Source of the DNA: Flavobacteriaceae bacterium
GTDB taxonomy: Bacteria; Bacteroidota; Bacteroidia; Flavobacteriales; Flavobacteriaceae
Length of the DNA stretch: 9,017 nucleotides
Direction: 5' to 3'
Assembly (NCBI GenBank): GCA_030613745.1
Contig: JAUWLK010000101.1
Span: forward strand, 1-9,017
Within the stretch, counting starts at the first letter, position 1. The number at the start of each line of letters is the position of its first letter. Positions 1 to 5,990 of the stretch are shown here, piece by piece. Under the pieces are notes generated by a model, which saw only the letters and a program-made list of their open reading frames with translations, had not been told where the DNA came from and did not search any database. The translations under genes and the position numbers were made by a program.

Positions 1-763
1 TTTTAAAGATTTTAAAATTTAAAATAAAAAGAATAGTTGTAAAAATTGTACCTGGTGAGAAAAAGGATATTTCTTTTCCTTCTCTGGTTCCCAAATAATA
101 CAAAAGAGATATTGCTATTAATACCATTATGAGTAAAATAATGATTTGCACTATTCCTATCCAAAAAGGCGCATCACCAACAATACCTTGTTTATTTAAT
201 GAATTGATAAAAAATTCTAATAAAATAATTACACCTACAGTTAGCAATAATAAAAATGCCAAAACCAATGATATGATTAAAGAAACGATATATTGTCTAA
301 TTACTGTTCTTGCTTCGATTTGGTGATAAGTATATTCGAAGCCACTTAAAATAGCATTGACACCATTTGTCATTAAAAATATTGATAAAATAAAACCAAA
401 AGAAAGTAATTCACCATATTTATTATTGGCAATATCATTTAAAACATAACTTACGGCATCAGATGCTTCTTTTGAAGGCATAACTTTGAAAATAAACAAC
501 ATAAAATCGTCTTGAAACCCATCAATTGGTACAAACGGAATAAGTGTTAAGACAAAAAGAGCAAAAGGAAATAATGCTATAAAAAAACTAAAAGCAATGC
601 TTCCGGCACGAGAAGTAAGTGCACCTTTAATTATTCCTGTGATATACATTTCAAAAAGGTCATAAAGATTCATTCCTTCAAGACCGGGGATTTTAATATT
701 ATGGAAGAGTTTTATTATCCATCTAATGATGGGTATTTCTAATAATTTTTCTTCCGTACTCAT
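1..763 (-). CDS. YihY/BrkB-family inner-membrane protein (3' end cut by window edge)
   Basis: I translated this from the reverse strand. An ATG at 763 opens a frame with no stop for 254 codons, reaching the left edge, so the C-terminus lies outside the window. The N-terminus is a soluble amphipathic stretch of about 45 residues. It is followed by a segment around 47-78 with GALTSRAGSIAFSFF and then LFPFALFVLTLIPFVP, typical of the first membrane segment of YihY/BrkB (formerly 'ribonuclease BN') proteins. Further hydrophobic segments lie at about 110-130, 150-178, 195-220 and 233-254. The start is 7 bases after the kdsC-like stop, which suggests co-transcription. The molecular function of this family is not settled. 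Older names such as tRNA-processing RNase BN or serum-resistance factor should not be copied onto it. The family assignment is fairly firm and the function unknown. Confidence 0.85.
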   Translation of the reverse strand, partial: MSTEEKLLEIPIIRWIIKLFHNIKIPGLEGMNLYDLFEMYITGIIKGALTSRAGSIAFSFFIALFPFALFVLTLIPFVPIDGFQDDFMLFIFKVMPSKEASDAVSYVLNDIANNKYGELLSFGFILSIFLMTNGVNAILSGFEYTYHQIEARTVIRQYIVSLIISLVLAFLLLLTVGVIILLEFFINSLNKQGIVGDAPFWIGIVQIIILLIMVLIAISLLYYLGTREGKEISFFSPGTIFTTILFILNFKIFK

Positions 764-770
764 AATAATG

Positions 771-1298
771 TTAAAATAATTTAGCATCAAATTGGGTATT
801 CCATTTGTCTTGAACTTTTAAAACTTGCTCAATGACATCGCGTACACAACCATTACCTCCTTTTTTTTGAGATATATATTTAGAAATGTGTTGAATTTCA
901 GGTACAGCATCTTTTGGGCAGGTTGGTAATCCTACCATTTGCAATACAGGAAAATCAGGAATATCATCACCCATAAATAAAACATTTTCTGCTTTAATAT
1001 TGTAAATATCTAAATATTCTTCTAACTGTTCAATTTTGTTATGTGCACCCAAATATATATCAGTAATTCCTAATCCTTGCAGGCGAGATTTTACGGCAGG
1101 ATTGGTTCCTCCTGATATAATACAAACATTATACCCCATATCAACAGCTGTTTTTAAAGCATAGCCATCTTTAATATTCATTTTACGAACAAGATCACCA
1201 TTTGTAAAAATTGTAACAGTCCCATCGGTTAAAACTCCATCAACATCAAAAATAAAAGTATTGATTTGAGGCATTATTTCTTTATAACTTTTTTCCAT
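771..1298 (-). CDS. kdsC: KdsC-like HAD phosphatase (3-deoxy-D-manno-octulosonate 8-phosphate phosphatase)
   Basis: This 175-aa protein has the length and motif set of the small, cap-less KdsC branch of the HAD superfamily. Motif I is FDVDGVLTDG, with nucleophile D18 and acid/base D20. Motif II is S62 in IISGG, motif III is K88, and motif IV is GDDIPD with D111, D112 and D115 for Mg2+. The KGGNGCVRDV segment near the C-terminus matches the conserved GGxGxxRE-type tail of KdsC tetramers. The family removes phosphate from Kdo-8-P in the cytoplasm, the step before CMP-Kdo formation for lipopolysaccharide. The ATG at 1298 was chosen because it gives about 14 residues before motif I, which is normal. 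It lies 26 bases downstream of the DUF2520-type gene and 7 bases before the YihY-type gene. Related HADs such as the NeuA-fused or YrbI-like sugar phosphatases cannot be excluded by motifs alone. Confidence 0.88.
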   Translation of the reverse strand: MEKSYKEIMPQINTFIFDVDGVLTDGTVTIFTNGDLVRKMNIKDGYALKTAVDMGYNVCIISGGTNPAVKSRLQGLGITDIYLGAHNKIEQLEEYLDIYNIKAENVLFMGDDIPDFPVLQMVGLPTCPKDAVPEIQHISKYISQKKGGNGCVRDVIEQVLKVQDKWNTQFDAKLF

Positions 1299-1324
1299 TT
1301 TTAAATGAACGGTTTTTTAATAAC

Positions 1325-2077
1325 TTAATTATAAGTATTGATAATTGATTTTGAGACTAAATTATAAATTTCCTTCTGATTTTCACTTAATTGTGATAAA
1401 TGATTTTTAATTACTTTGTTGTCATTTCTTTTTGCAGGTCCTGTTTGTGCTTTAATCGGGCTTATTTTTTGTATTTTATTTGCAGTTTCTTTAATCAGTG
1501 GTTTTAAAATGTCAAATGGTATGCTATTTTTATCACATATATCATTTGCTAATTTAAACATGTAGTTTGAAAAATTATTTGCAAAAACTGCTGCAATATG
1601 TAATTTTTCTCTTTTAGAGGAATTGATTTCATACACATTTTTACTAATGCAGTTTGCAAACAAATGTAACAGTTCTTTATCTTTTTTGTTTTCAGTTTCA
1701 ATACAAATAGGAATTTGATGGTATTCTACTTTATGATTTATTGAAAAAGTCTGTAAAGGATATAATACTCCTTTCTTGGCCTTGCATTTTAAAGCTTCTA
1801 TTGGCATACTTCCAGAAGTATGCACTACCAATCCATCTTTAAAAAATAATTGTTTTGAAAAACTAGAAATTGCATCATCATTAATTGCAATTATGTAAAT
1901 ATCTGCTTTAGATAAATTATTGATGTTATTTGTTTTAGGAATATTTTTATCGAAATATTTATCATTTTTAATATTTCGACTATAACGTTGTATAAAATTG
2001 ATGTTTTTTGACATAGTTAAGACATTTGCCAAATAAAAAGCAACATTTCCTGCACCTAATAAAACTACTTTTATCAT
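1325..2077 (-). CDS. Rossmann-like/DUF2520 domain oxidoreductase-like protein
   Basis: The product is 250 aa if started at the ATG at 2077. An in-frame GTG at 2092 would add five residues (MYLSL), but the ATG places the nucleotide-binding motif GAGNVA at residues 8-13, the normal distance for a Rossmann fold. An N-terminal NAD(P)-binding-like half is followed by VHTSGSMP (85-92) and YPLQTFS (106-112). The C-terminal helical DUF2520 half carries H160 with AAVFANN (162-168) and QTGPAKRND (211-219). These motifs match the family often annotated as 'DUF2520 domain-containing' or 'F420-dependent NADP oxidoreductase-like'. The substrate is unknown and use of F420 is unlikely in this group of bacteria. 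It is the first gene of the apparent operon with the kdsC-like gene and the YihY-type gene. No convincing promoter was found in its upstream gap, which also holds the repeat array. Confidence 0.85.
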   Translation of the reverse strand: MIKVVLLGAGNVAFYLANVLTMSKNINFIQRYSRNIKNDKYFDKNIPKTNNINNLSKADIYIIAINDDAISSFSKQLFFKDGLVVHTSGSMPIEALKCKAKKGVLYPLQTFSINHKVEYHQIPICIETENKKDKELLHLFANCISKNVYEINSSKREKLHIAAVFANNFSNYMFKLANDICDKNSIPFDILKPLIKETANKIQKISPIKAQTGPAKRNDNKVIKNHLSQLSENQKEIYNLVSKSIINTYN

Positions 2078-2087
2078 AAGGCTAAGA

Positions 2088-2104
2088 TACACAAGTTATG
2101 TGTA
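2088..2104. repeat. Short inverted repeat just upstream of the DUF2520 gene
   Basis: TACACA (2088-2093) and TGTGTA (2099-2104) form a perfect 6-bp dyad around a 5-base centre. It lies 10 bases upstream of the preferred ATG of the DUF2520-type gene. It could be a leader hairpin or an operator half-site pair, but a dyad this short is also expected by chance in AT-rich DNA. Confidence 0.3.
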
Positions 2105-2180
2105 CAAAAAAAGAGGGAATTATTCAATGTTTATTGTTGATTGGTTTATTTGTGGAGTAGTTTACGGTTTTTGTGTAAAA

Positions 2181-2290
2181 ATTCATAAGATGACTTTTTT
2201 TACAGCGGTTATTAGTTACCTGATGACTCTTTTAACCGCAGATATTAGTCATCCGATGAGTAGGATATGGTTTTTAGTCATCTAATGGAT
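2181..2290. repeat. Degenerate array of four REP-like palindromic cores
   Basis: Four versions of an 11-bp palindromic core (consensus TCATCTGATGA) are present: TCATAAGATGA (2183-2193), TTACCTGATGA (2216-2226), TCATCCGATGA (2249-2259) and TCATCTAATGG (2278-2288). Core starts are 33, 33 and 29 bp apart. The last three are each preceded by TTAG. Positions 2181-2228 align without gaps to the 48-bp unit inside the transposase gene at 37 of 48 positions by my count, and 2214-2261 aligns as an overlapping second unit. The array ends 3 bp beyond the transposase stop codon. It fills the downstream flank of the transposase and much of the 216-bp gap before the DUF2520-type gene. It is the decayed relative of the two better copies at 2654-2701 and 2988-3035. 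Confidence 0.8.
2205..2239. repeat. Inverted repeat within the REP-like array
   Basis: GCGGTTA (2205-2211) pairs with TAACCGC (2233-2239) across a 21-base loop that contains the second palindromic core. It is GC-richer than its surroundings. No T-run follows on either strand, so it is not a standard intrinsic terminator. It may be a structural part of the repeat or a coincidence. Confidence 0.45.
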
Positions 2291-2293
2291 TAA

Positions 2294-2914
2294 TCAAAAA
2301 TCAACATACTCTTTAGCAACCATTTTATCAACCAACTTACCATTTCTAAGTCCTGCATAATCTTTTGCTGATGAAAACTCCCAATCAATAGCATTTTTTA
2401 CCAAATTAGCTTTTACAGGATTTTGATGTATATAATCAAAACAAACTTGCGGGTACTGTTTTTGTGGTAAATGATTATGTATTAATATATTAGATTGAAC
2501 AAAACTTGGTTTTATACTCTTAAAACAATTAATACATTCGGCTTTTGTATGAGGTTTAAATAAAGAGCCTGTTCGGTTTTCTTGCTTGTTAATTGCCCTA
2601 GTATAAGATCTTATCATAATTGCAATTGAATTGTTAAAAGTTCTCGATTTGGTATTCATCTGATGACTTTTTTCACTGTATTTGTTAGTCATCTGATGAA
2701 TAAGTTCTTTGCTGTTAAATTCAGTTTTATTCACCAACACCATGAGATGAAAATGATTTGACATTAAACACCACGCTAAAACATCAGCATAAGGTAAAAT
2801 ATATGCATTCACCTTTTTAAGAAAAAACAGATAATTATCTCTGTTATGAAAAATATTTTGTTTGTTATTTCCTTGATTGTAGATGTGATATAGATATCCT
2901 TTTTCGAAAATCAT
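2294..2914 (-). CDS. REP-associated tyrosine transposase (RAYT), IS200-like HUH family
   Basis: This 206-aa protein has the layout of RAYT (TnpA-REP) single-strand DNA transposases. An N-terminal GYLYHIYNQGNNKQNIF precedes a HUH metal site, SNHFHLMV, with H54 and H56. The candidate nucleophile is Y104 in the RSYTRAINKQ segment, followed by TGSLF (115-119). The family-typical C-terminal motif YIHQNPVKANLV and then WEFSSAKDYAGLRNG close the protein. Such enzymes nick and join single-stranded REP palindromes. Unlike classical IS200/IS605 members they usually stay in single copy beside their REPs. The length is normal and no frameshift is visible, so the gene appears intact. The ATG at 2914 starts just before the conserved N-terminus. 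Residues 72-87 are encoded exactly by a 48-bp repeat also found upstream, and the stop codon sits 3 bp from the downstream repeat array. No TAnnTTTG promoter was found upstream. Confidence 0.92.
   Translation of the reverse strand: MIFEKGYLYHIYNQGNNKQNIFHNRDNYLFFLKKVNAYILPYADVLAWCLMSNHFHLMVLVNKTEFNSKELIHQMTNKYSEKSHQMNTKSRTFNNSIAIMIRSYTRAINKQENRTGSLFKPHTKAECINCFKSIKPSFVQSNILIHNHLPQKQYPQVCFDYIHQNPVKANLVKNAIDWEFSSAKDYAGLRNGKLVDKMVAKEYVDF
2654..2701. repeat. 48-bp REP/BIME-like dyad inside the transposase gene
   Basis: Arms ATTCATCTGATGACT (2654-2668) and AGTCATCTGATGAAT (2687-2701) are inverted repeats matching at 14 of 15 positions; the exception is the central base. Each arm contains the palindromic core TCATCTGATGA (2656-2666 and 2689-2699), so core starts are 33 bp apart. 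The unit is 42/48 identical to the upstream copy at 2988-3035. It covers exactly 16 codons of the transposase, residues 72-87 (IHQMTNKYSEKSHQMN), between the HUH site and the tyrosine helix. Confidence 0.9.
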
Positions 2915-2987
2915 TGATGGTGTTTTATACTTCTTAGTGTAATTTGATTTAAAAGATTAACATGAAATAACGTAACGTTAAAAAAGA

Positions 2988-3035
2988 ATTCATCTGATGA
3001 CTTATTTCTCTAAGTTTGTTAGTCATCTGGTGAAT
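2988..3035. repeat. 48-bp REP/BIME-like dyad upstream of the transposase gene
   Basis: Arms are ATTCATCTGATGACT (2988-3002) and AGTCATCTGGTGAAT (3021-3035), with cores at 2990-3000 and 3023-3033, 33 bp apart. The two arms can pair as a long imperfect stem around an 18-base loop. It differs from the copy within the transposase gene at only six positions, five of them in the central 14 bases. It lies 73 bp upstream of the transposase start codon and 11 bp from the ppdK terminator. Confidence 0.9.
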
Positions 3036-3046
3036 GTAAAAATAAA

Positions 3047-3070
3047 AAGGCTGTCAAAAAAGACAGCCTT
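3047..3070 (-). terminator. Intrinsic terminator of ppdK
   Basis: On the minus strand AAGGCTGTC, a six-T loop, and GACAGCCTT form a perfect 9-bp stem, followed by TTTTTATTTTT counting the stem-end Ts. It lies 27 bases after the ppdK stop codon. The opposite strand has only a short run of T and A beyond the stem, so the main direction is for ppdK. Confidence 0.92.
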
Positions 3071-3097
3071 ATAATTGTAAAACAATTAATTTTATTA

Positions 3098-5818
3098 TTA
3101 TCTAATAGCAGCTTGTGCAGCAGCTAATCTAGCAATTGGTACTCTAAATGGAGAACAACTTACGTAATCCATACCAACTCTATGGCAAAATTCAACAGAG
3201 CTTGGTTCACCACCATGCTCACCACAAATACCTACTTTTAGTTTGGGGTTTGTTGAACGCCCTTTTGTGGTACCCATTTCAACCAATTGACCAATTCCTT
3301 CTTGATCTAATACTTGGAAAGGATCTGCTTTTAAAATACCTTTTTCTAGATAAATTGGTAAGAATTTACCGGCGTCATCACGTGAATATCCAAAGCCCAT
3401 TTGCGTAAGGTCATTTGTTCCAAATGAGAAAAATTCAGCAACTTCAGCAATTTTATCAGCAGTTAAACATGCACGAGGAATCTCAATCATAGTACCAACT
3501 AAATAATCAATTGTATCTCCTTTTTCTTCAAAAACTTTTTTGATAACAGTTCTTACAATTTCTTCTTGTAATTTAAATTCTTCAATAGTACCTATAAGTG
3601 GAATCATTATTTCAGGGAATGTTTTAACACCTTCAGCTTTTAATTCTAATGCAGCTTCAATAATTGCTCTTGCCTGCATTTCAGTAATTTCAGGATATGT
3701 ATTTCCTAAACGACAACCTCTATGACCTAACATTGGGTTAAATTCATGTAAATCTTCAACTTTTTGTTTGATAGCTTCCACAGAAATTCCCATTTCATCA
3801 GCCATTTCTTTTTGGTTTTCTTCTTCATGTGGAACAAACTCGTGTAATGGTGGGTCTAGTAAACGAACCGTTACAGGAAGACCTGCCATTGCACCAAATA
3901 CATCTTTGAAGTCTTTTCGTTGAATAGGTAATAATTTATCCAAAGCCTCTCTTCTTCCAGTTTCATCATCAGCTAAAATCATTTCACGCATTCGTACTAA
4001 TCTTTCACCTTCAAAGAACATATGTTCTGTACGACAAAGACCAATACCTTCTGCACCAAATTCAATTGCAACATTACACTCTCTTTCAGTTTCAGCATTT
4101 GTTCTTACACCTAAAGTTCTGTATTTGTCTGCAAGTTTCATAATATCTCCAAAGTATCCGCTTAACTCAGCATCTGTAGTTCCAATTTTTCCATCGTATA
4201 CTTCACCAGTTGATCCATTTAAAGAAATCCAATCACCTTCTCGGTATTCTTTTCCTTCAATGGTCATAACTCTGGTTTTATAGTTGATGTGAACAGCACC
4301 TGCACCAGAAACACAACATTTACCCATTCCACGGGCAACAACAGCTGCATGTGAGGTCATACCACCACGAGCTGTTAAAATACCTTTTGCAATATTCATT
4401 CCTTCTAAATCTTCAGGAGAAGTTTCTACACGTACAAGAATTGAAACAGGATATCTATTTGCTTCATCAGCAAAGAAAACAATTTGTCCGGTTGCAGCAC
4501 CTGGAGATGCGGGCAATCCTTTTGCTAAAACATTAGCAGCTTTTATAGCTTCATCATCAAAAACAGGGTGTAAAAGTTCGTCTAATTTAGCAGGTTCCTG
4601 CATTAACAATGCAGTTTTCTCATCAATACTTCCATCTTTAAGTAATTCCATTGCTATTCTTACCATAGCAGCTGCGGTACGTTTACCATGACGGGTTTGT
4701 AACATCCAAAGTTTACCATCTTGAATGGTGAACTCTAAATCTTGCATGTCATTATAATGTCTTTCAAGAATTTCTTGGGTTTCATCTAATTCTTTATAAA
4801 TAGAAGGCATTAATTCTTCCAATGAAGGAAAAATTGCTTTTCTGTTATCTTCTGATACGCCAGCTAAAACTGCCCATCTTTTTGATCCTTCCAACGTAAT
4901 TTGTTGAGGTGTTCTAACACCGGATACAACGTCTTCACCTTGGGCATTGATCAAATATTCGCCATTAAAAATATTTTCTCCGGTAGCAGCATCTCTGGTA
5001 AAAGCAACACCAGTACCTGAATTGTCTCCCATATTTCCGTAAACCATTGCTTGAACATTTACAGCAGTACCCCATGATTCAGGATAACCATGCATATTTC
5101 TATAATAAACAGCTCTATCACCATTCCAACTGTCAAAAACAGCAGTAACACTAGCCCAAAGTTGATCCCATGGATCTTCTGGAAACTCATCTCCTGTTTG
5201 ATCCTTACAAGCTGCTTTAAAGTCAGCAACCATTTGTTTTAATTCAGCTACATCTAAATCGGTATCTAATTCAACTCCTTTTGTTTCTTTAGCTTTATCT
5301 AAAATAACTTCAAACGGATCGTGATCTTCTTTTGTTTGTGCTCCAACACCTAAAACAACACCACCAAACATTTGTACAAATCGTCTATATGAATCCCAAG
5401 CGAACCTTTCATTTCCTGTTCTTGCAATTAATCCTTGAACGGAATTATCATTCATTCCTAAATTCAATACCGTGTCCATCATCCCAGGCATAGAAACTCT
5501 TGCACCAGAACGTACAGAAAGCAAACAAGGATTTTCATTACTACCGAATTCTGAGCCCATAATACTCTCAACTTTTGCAACTGCAGCTTCAACTTCTTCT
5601 TTTAATAATGCAATAACCTTATCTTTTCCTAATTGATTGTATTCAGTACAAGTATCTGTGGTAATTGTGAATCCAGGAGGTACAGAAATTCCTATTTTAC
5701 TCATTTCAGCTAGATTAGCTCCTTTTCCTCCTAAAAGGTTTTTCATTGAAGTATCACCATCGGCAGTTTTATTACCAAAATTGTATACTCTTTGATTTGT
5801 TTTTTGTACTGTTTCCAT
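3098..5818 (-). CDS. ppdK: Pyruvate, phosphate dikinase
   Basis: This 906-aa protein has full family length and every expected landmark. It interconverts pyruvate + ATP + phosphate and PEP + AMP + pyrophosphate in the cytoplasm. The N-terminal ATP-grasp region begins with NLLGGKGANLAEM (27-39). The swivelling phosphohistidine domain has GGMTSHAAVVARGMG, with catalytic H490 and, two residues before it, T488, the position phosphorylated by regulatory proteins in plants. The C-terminal PEP/pyruvate barrel has GLCRTEHMFF (593-602), GHRGCRLG (698-705), SFGTNDLTQM (798-807) and CGEHGGEPSS, with proton donor C865. The ATG at 5818 follows an A-rich leader. It is apparently transcribed alone, with its own terminator and a candidate promoter at 5882-5912. 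No PDRP-type regulator gene is in the window. The direction in vivo, glycolytic or gluconeogenic, cannot be read from sequence. Confidence 0.98.
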   Translation of the reverse strand: METVQKTNQRVYNFGNKTADGDTSMKNLLGGKGANLAEMSKIGISVPPGFTITTDTCTEYNQLGKDKVIALLKEEVEAAVAKVESIMGSEFGSNENPCLLSVRSGARVSMPGMMDTVLNLGMNDNSVQGLIARTGNERFAWDSYRRFVQMFGGVVLGVGAQTKEDHDPFEVILDKAKETKGVELDTDLDVAELKQMVADFKAACKDQTGDEFPEDPWDQLWASVTAVFDSWNGDRAVYYRNMHGYPESWGTAVNVQAMVYGNMGDNSGTGVAFTRDAATGENIFNGEYLINAQGEDVVSGVRTPQQITLEGSKRWAVLAGVSEDNRKAIFPSLEELMPSIYKELDETQEILERHYNDMQDLEFTIQDGKLWMLQTRHGKRTAAAMVRIAMELLKDGSIDEKTALLMQEPAKLDELLHPVFDDEAIKAANVLAKGLPASPGAATGQIVFFADEANRYPVSILVRVETSPEDLEGMNIAKGILTARGGMTSHAAVVARGMGKCCVSGAGAVHINYKTRVMTIEGKEYREGDWISLNGSTGEVYDGKIGTTDAELSGYFGDIMKLADKYRTLGVRTNAETERECNVAIEFGAEGIGLCRTEHMFFEGERLVRMREMILADDETGRREALDKLLPIQRKDFKDVFGAMAGLPVTVRLLDPPLHEFVPHEEENQKEMADEMGISVEAIKQKVEDLHEFNPMLGHRGCRLGNTYPEITEMQARAIIEAALELKAEGVKTFPEIMIPLIGTIEEFKLQEEIVRTVIKKVFEEKGDTIDYLVGTMIEIPRACLTADKIAEVAEFFSFGTNDLTQMGFGYSRDDAGKFLPIYLEKGILKADPFQVLDQEGIGQLVEMGTTKGRSTNPKLKVGICGEHGGEPSSVEFCHRVGMDYVSCSPFRVPIARLAAAQAAIR

Positions 5819-5881
5819 GTTGTTTATTATTTTTAAAATTAAGTGTATTTATCTTTTTAAAGGTAAAAAATTAACAAGCGG

Positions 5882-5912
5882 CAAAGCTATTGATTTTATG
5901 ATTGAATATGAA
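5882..5912 (-). promoter_or_regulatory. Candidate Bacteroidetes-type promoter for ppdK
   Basis: On the minus strand TAGCTTTG (5889 to 5882) matches the -7 consensus TAnnTTTG exactly. A TTC, one mismatch from the -33 TTG, lies 20 bases upstream (5912 to 5910). Transcription would start near 5875, giving a leader of about 57 bases before the ppdK ATG. Confidence 0.55.
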
Positions 5913-5941
5913 TGACTTATATCATTTTTTTAATAAAATTA

Positions 5942-5958
5942 ATTAATAAGCTATTAAT
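5942..5958 (-). terminator. Weak AT-only hairpin after the membrane-protein gene
   Basis: ATTAATA (5942-5948) and TATTAAT (5952-5958) form a 7-bp stem with a 3-base loop. It lies 32 bases beyond the stop codon of the upstream membrane-protein gene and is followed on the minus strand by a partly T-rich stretch. With no GC in the stem and no clean T-run, it is at best a weak terminator. Confidence 0.25.
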
Positions 5959-5990
5959 AGAAGTAATGAGATATATATAAACTGTTAAAA

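Noticed and set aside
129..326. 65-codon plus-strand open frame
   Set aside because: Antisense shadow of the YihY/BrkB-type gene, which has clear membrane segments on the other strand.
2100..2285. 61-codon plus-strand open frame
   Set aside because: It consists largely of the repeat array, whose units happen to be open in this frame; it has no family resemblance and runs against every neighbouring gene.
2181..2290. Possible CRISPR array because of the ~33-bp period
   Set aside because: The repeated core is only 11-16 bp, degenerate and palindromic, spacing changes to 29 bp, the spacers resemble one another, and no cas gene is present.
2973..2980. Perfect palindrome TAACGTTA upstream of the transposase
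   Set aside because: Eight bases is too short to separate from chance in this AT-rich sequence, and no partner site was seen.
2654..3035. Integron attC-type recombination sites
   Set aside because: The dyads lack the paired RYYYAAC/GTTRRRY core sites and there is no integrase; the adjacent HUH transposase explains them better.
3148..4536. Three short plus-strand open frames within ppdK
   Set aside because: All are antisense to a full-length, motif-complete ppdK.
5911..5933. AATGA/TCATT hairpin followed by a T-run on the plus strand
   Set aside because: The stem is only 5 bp, AT-rich, and no plus-strand gene precedes it.
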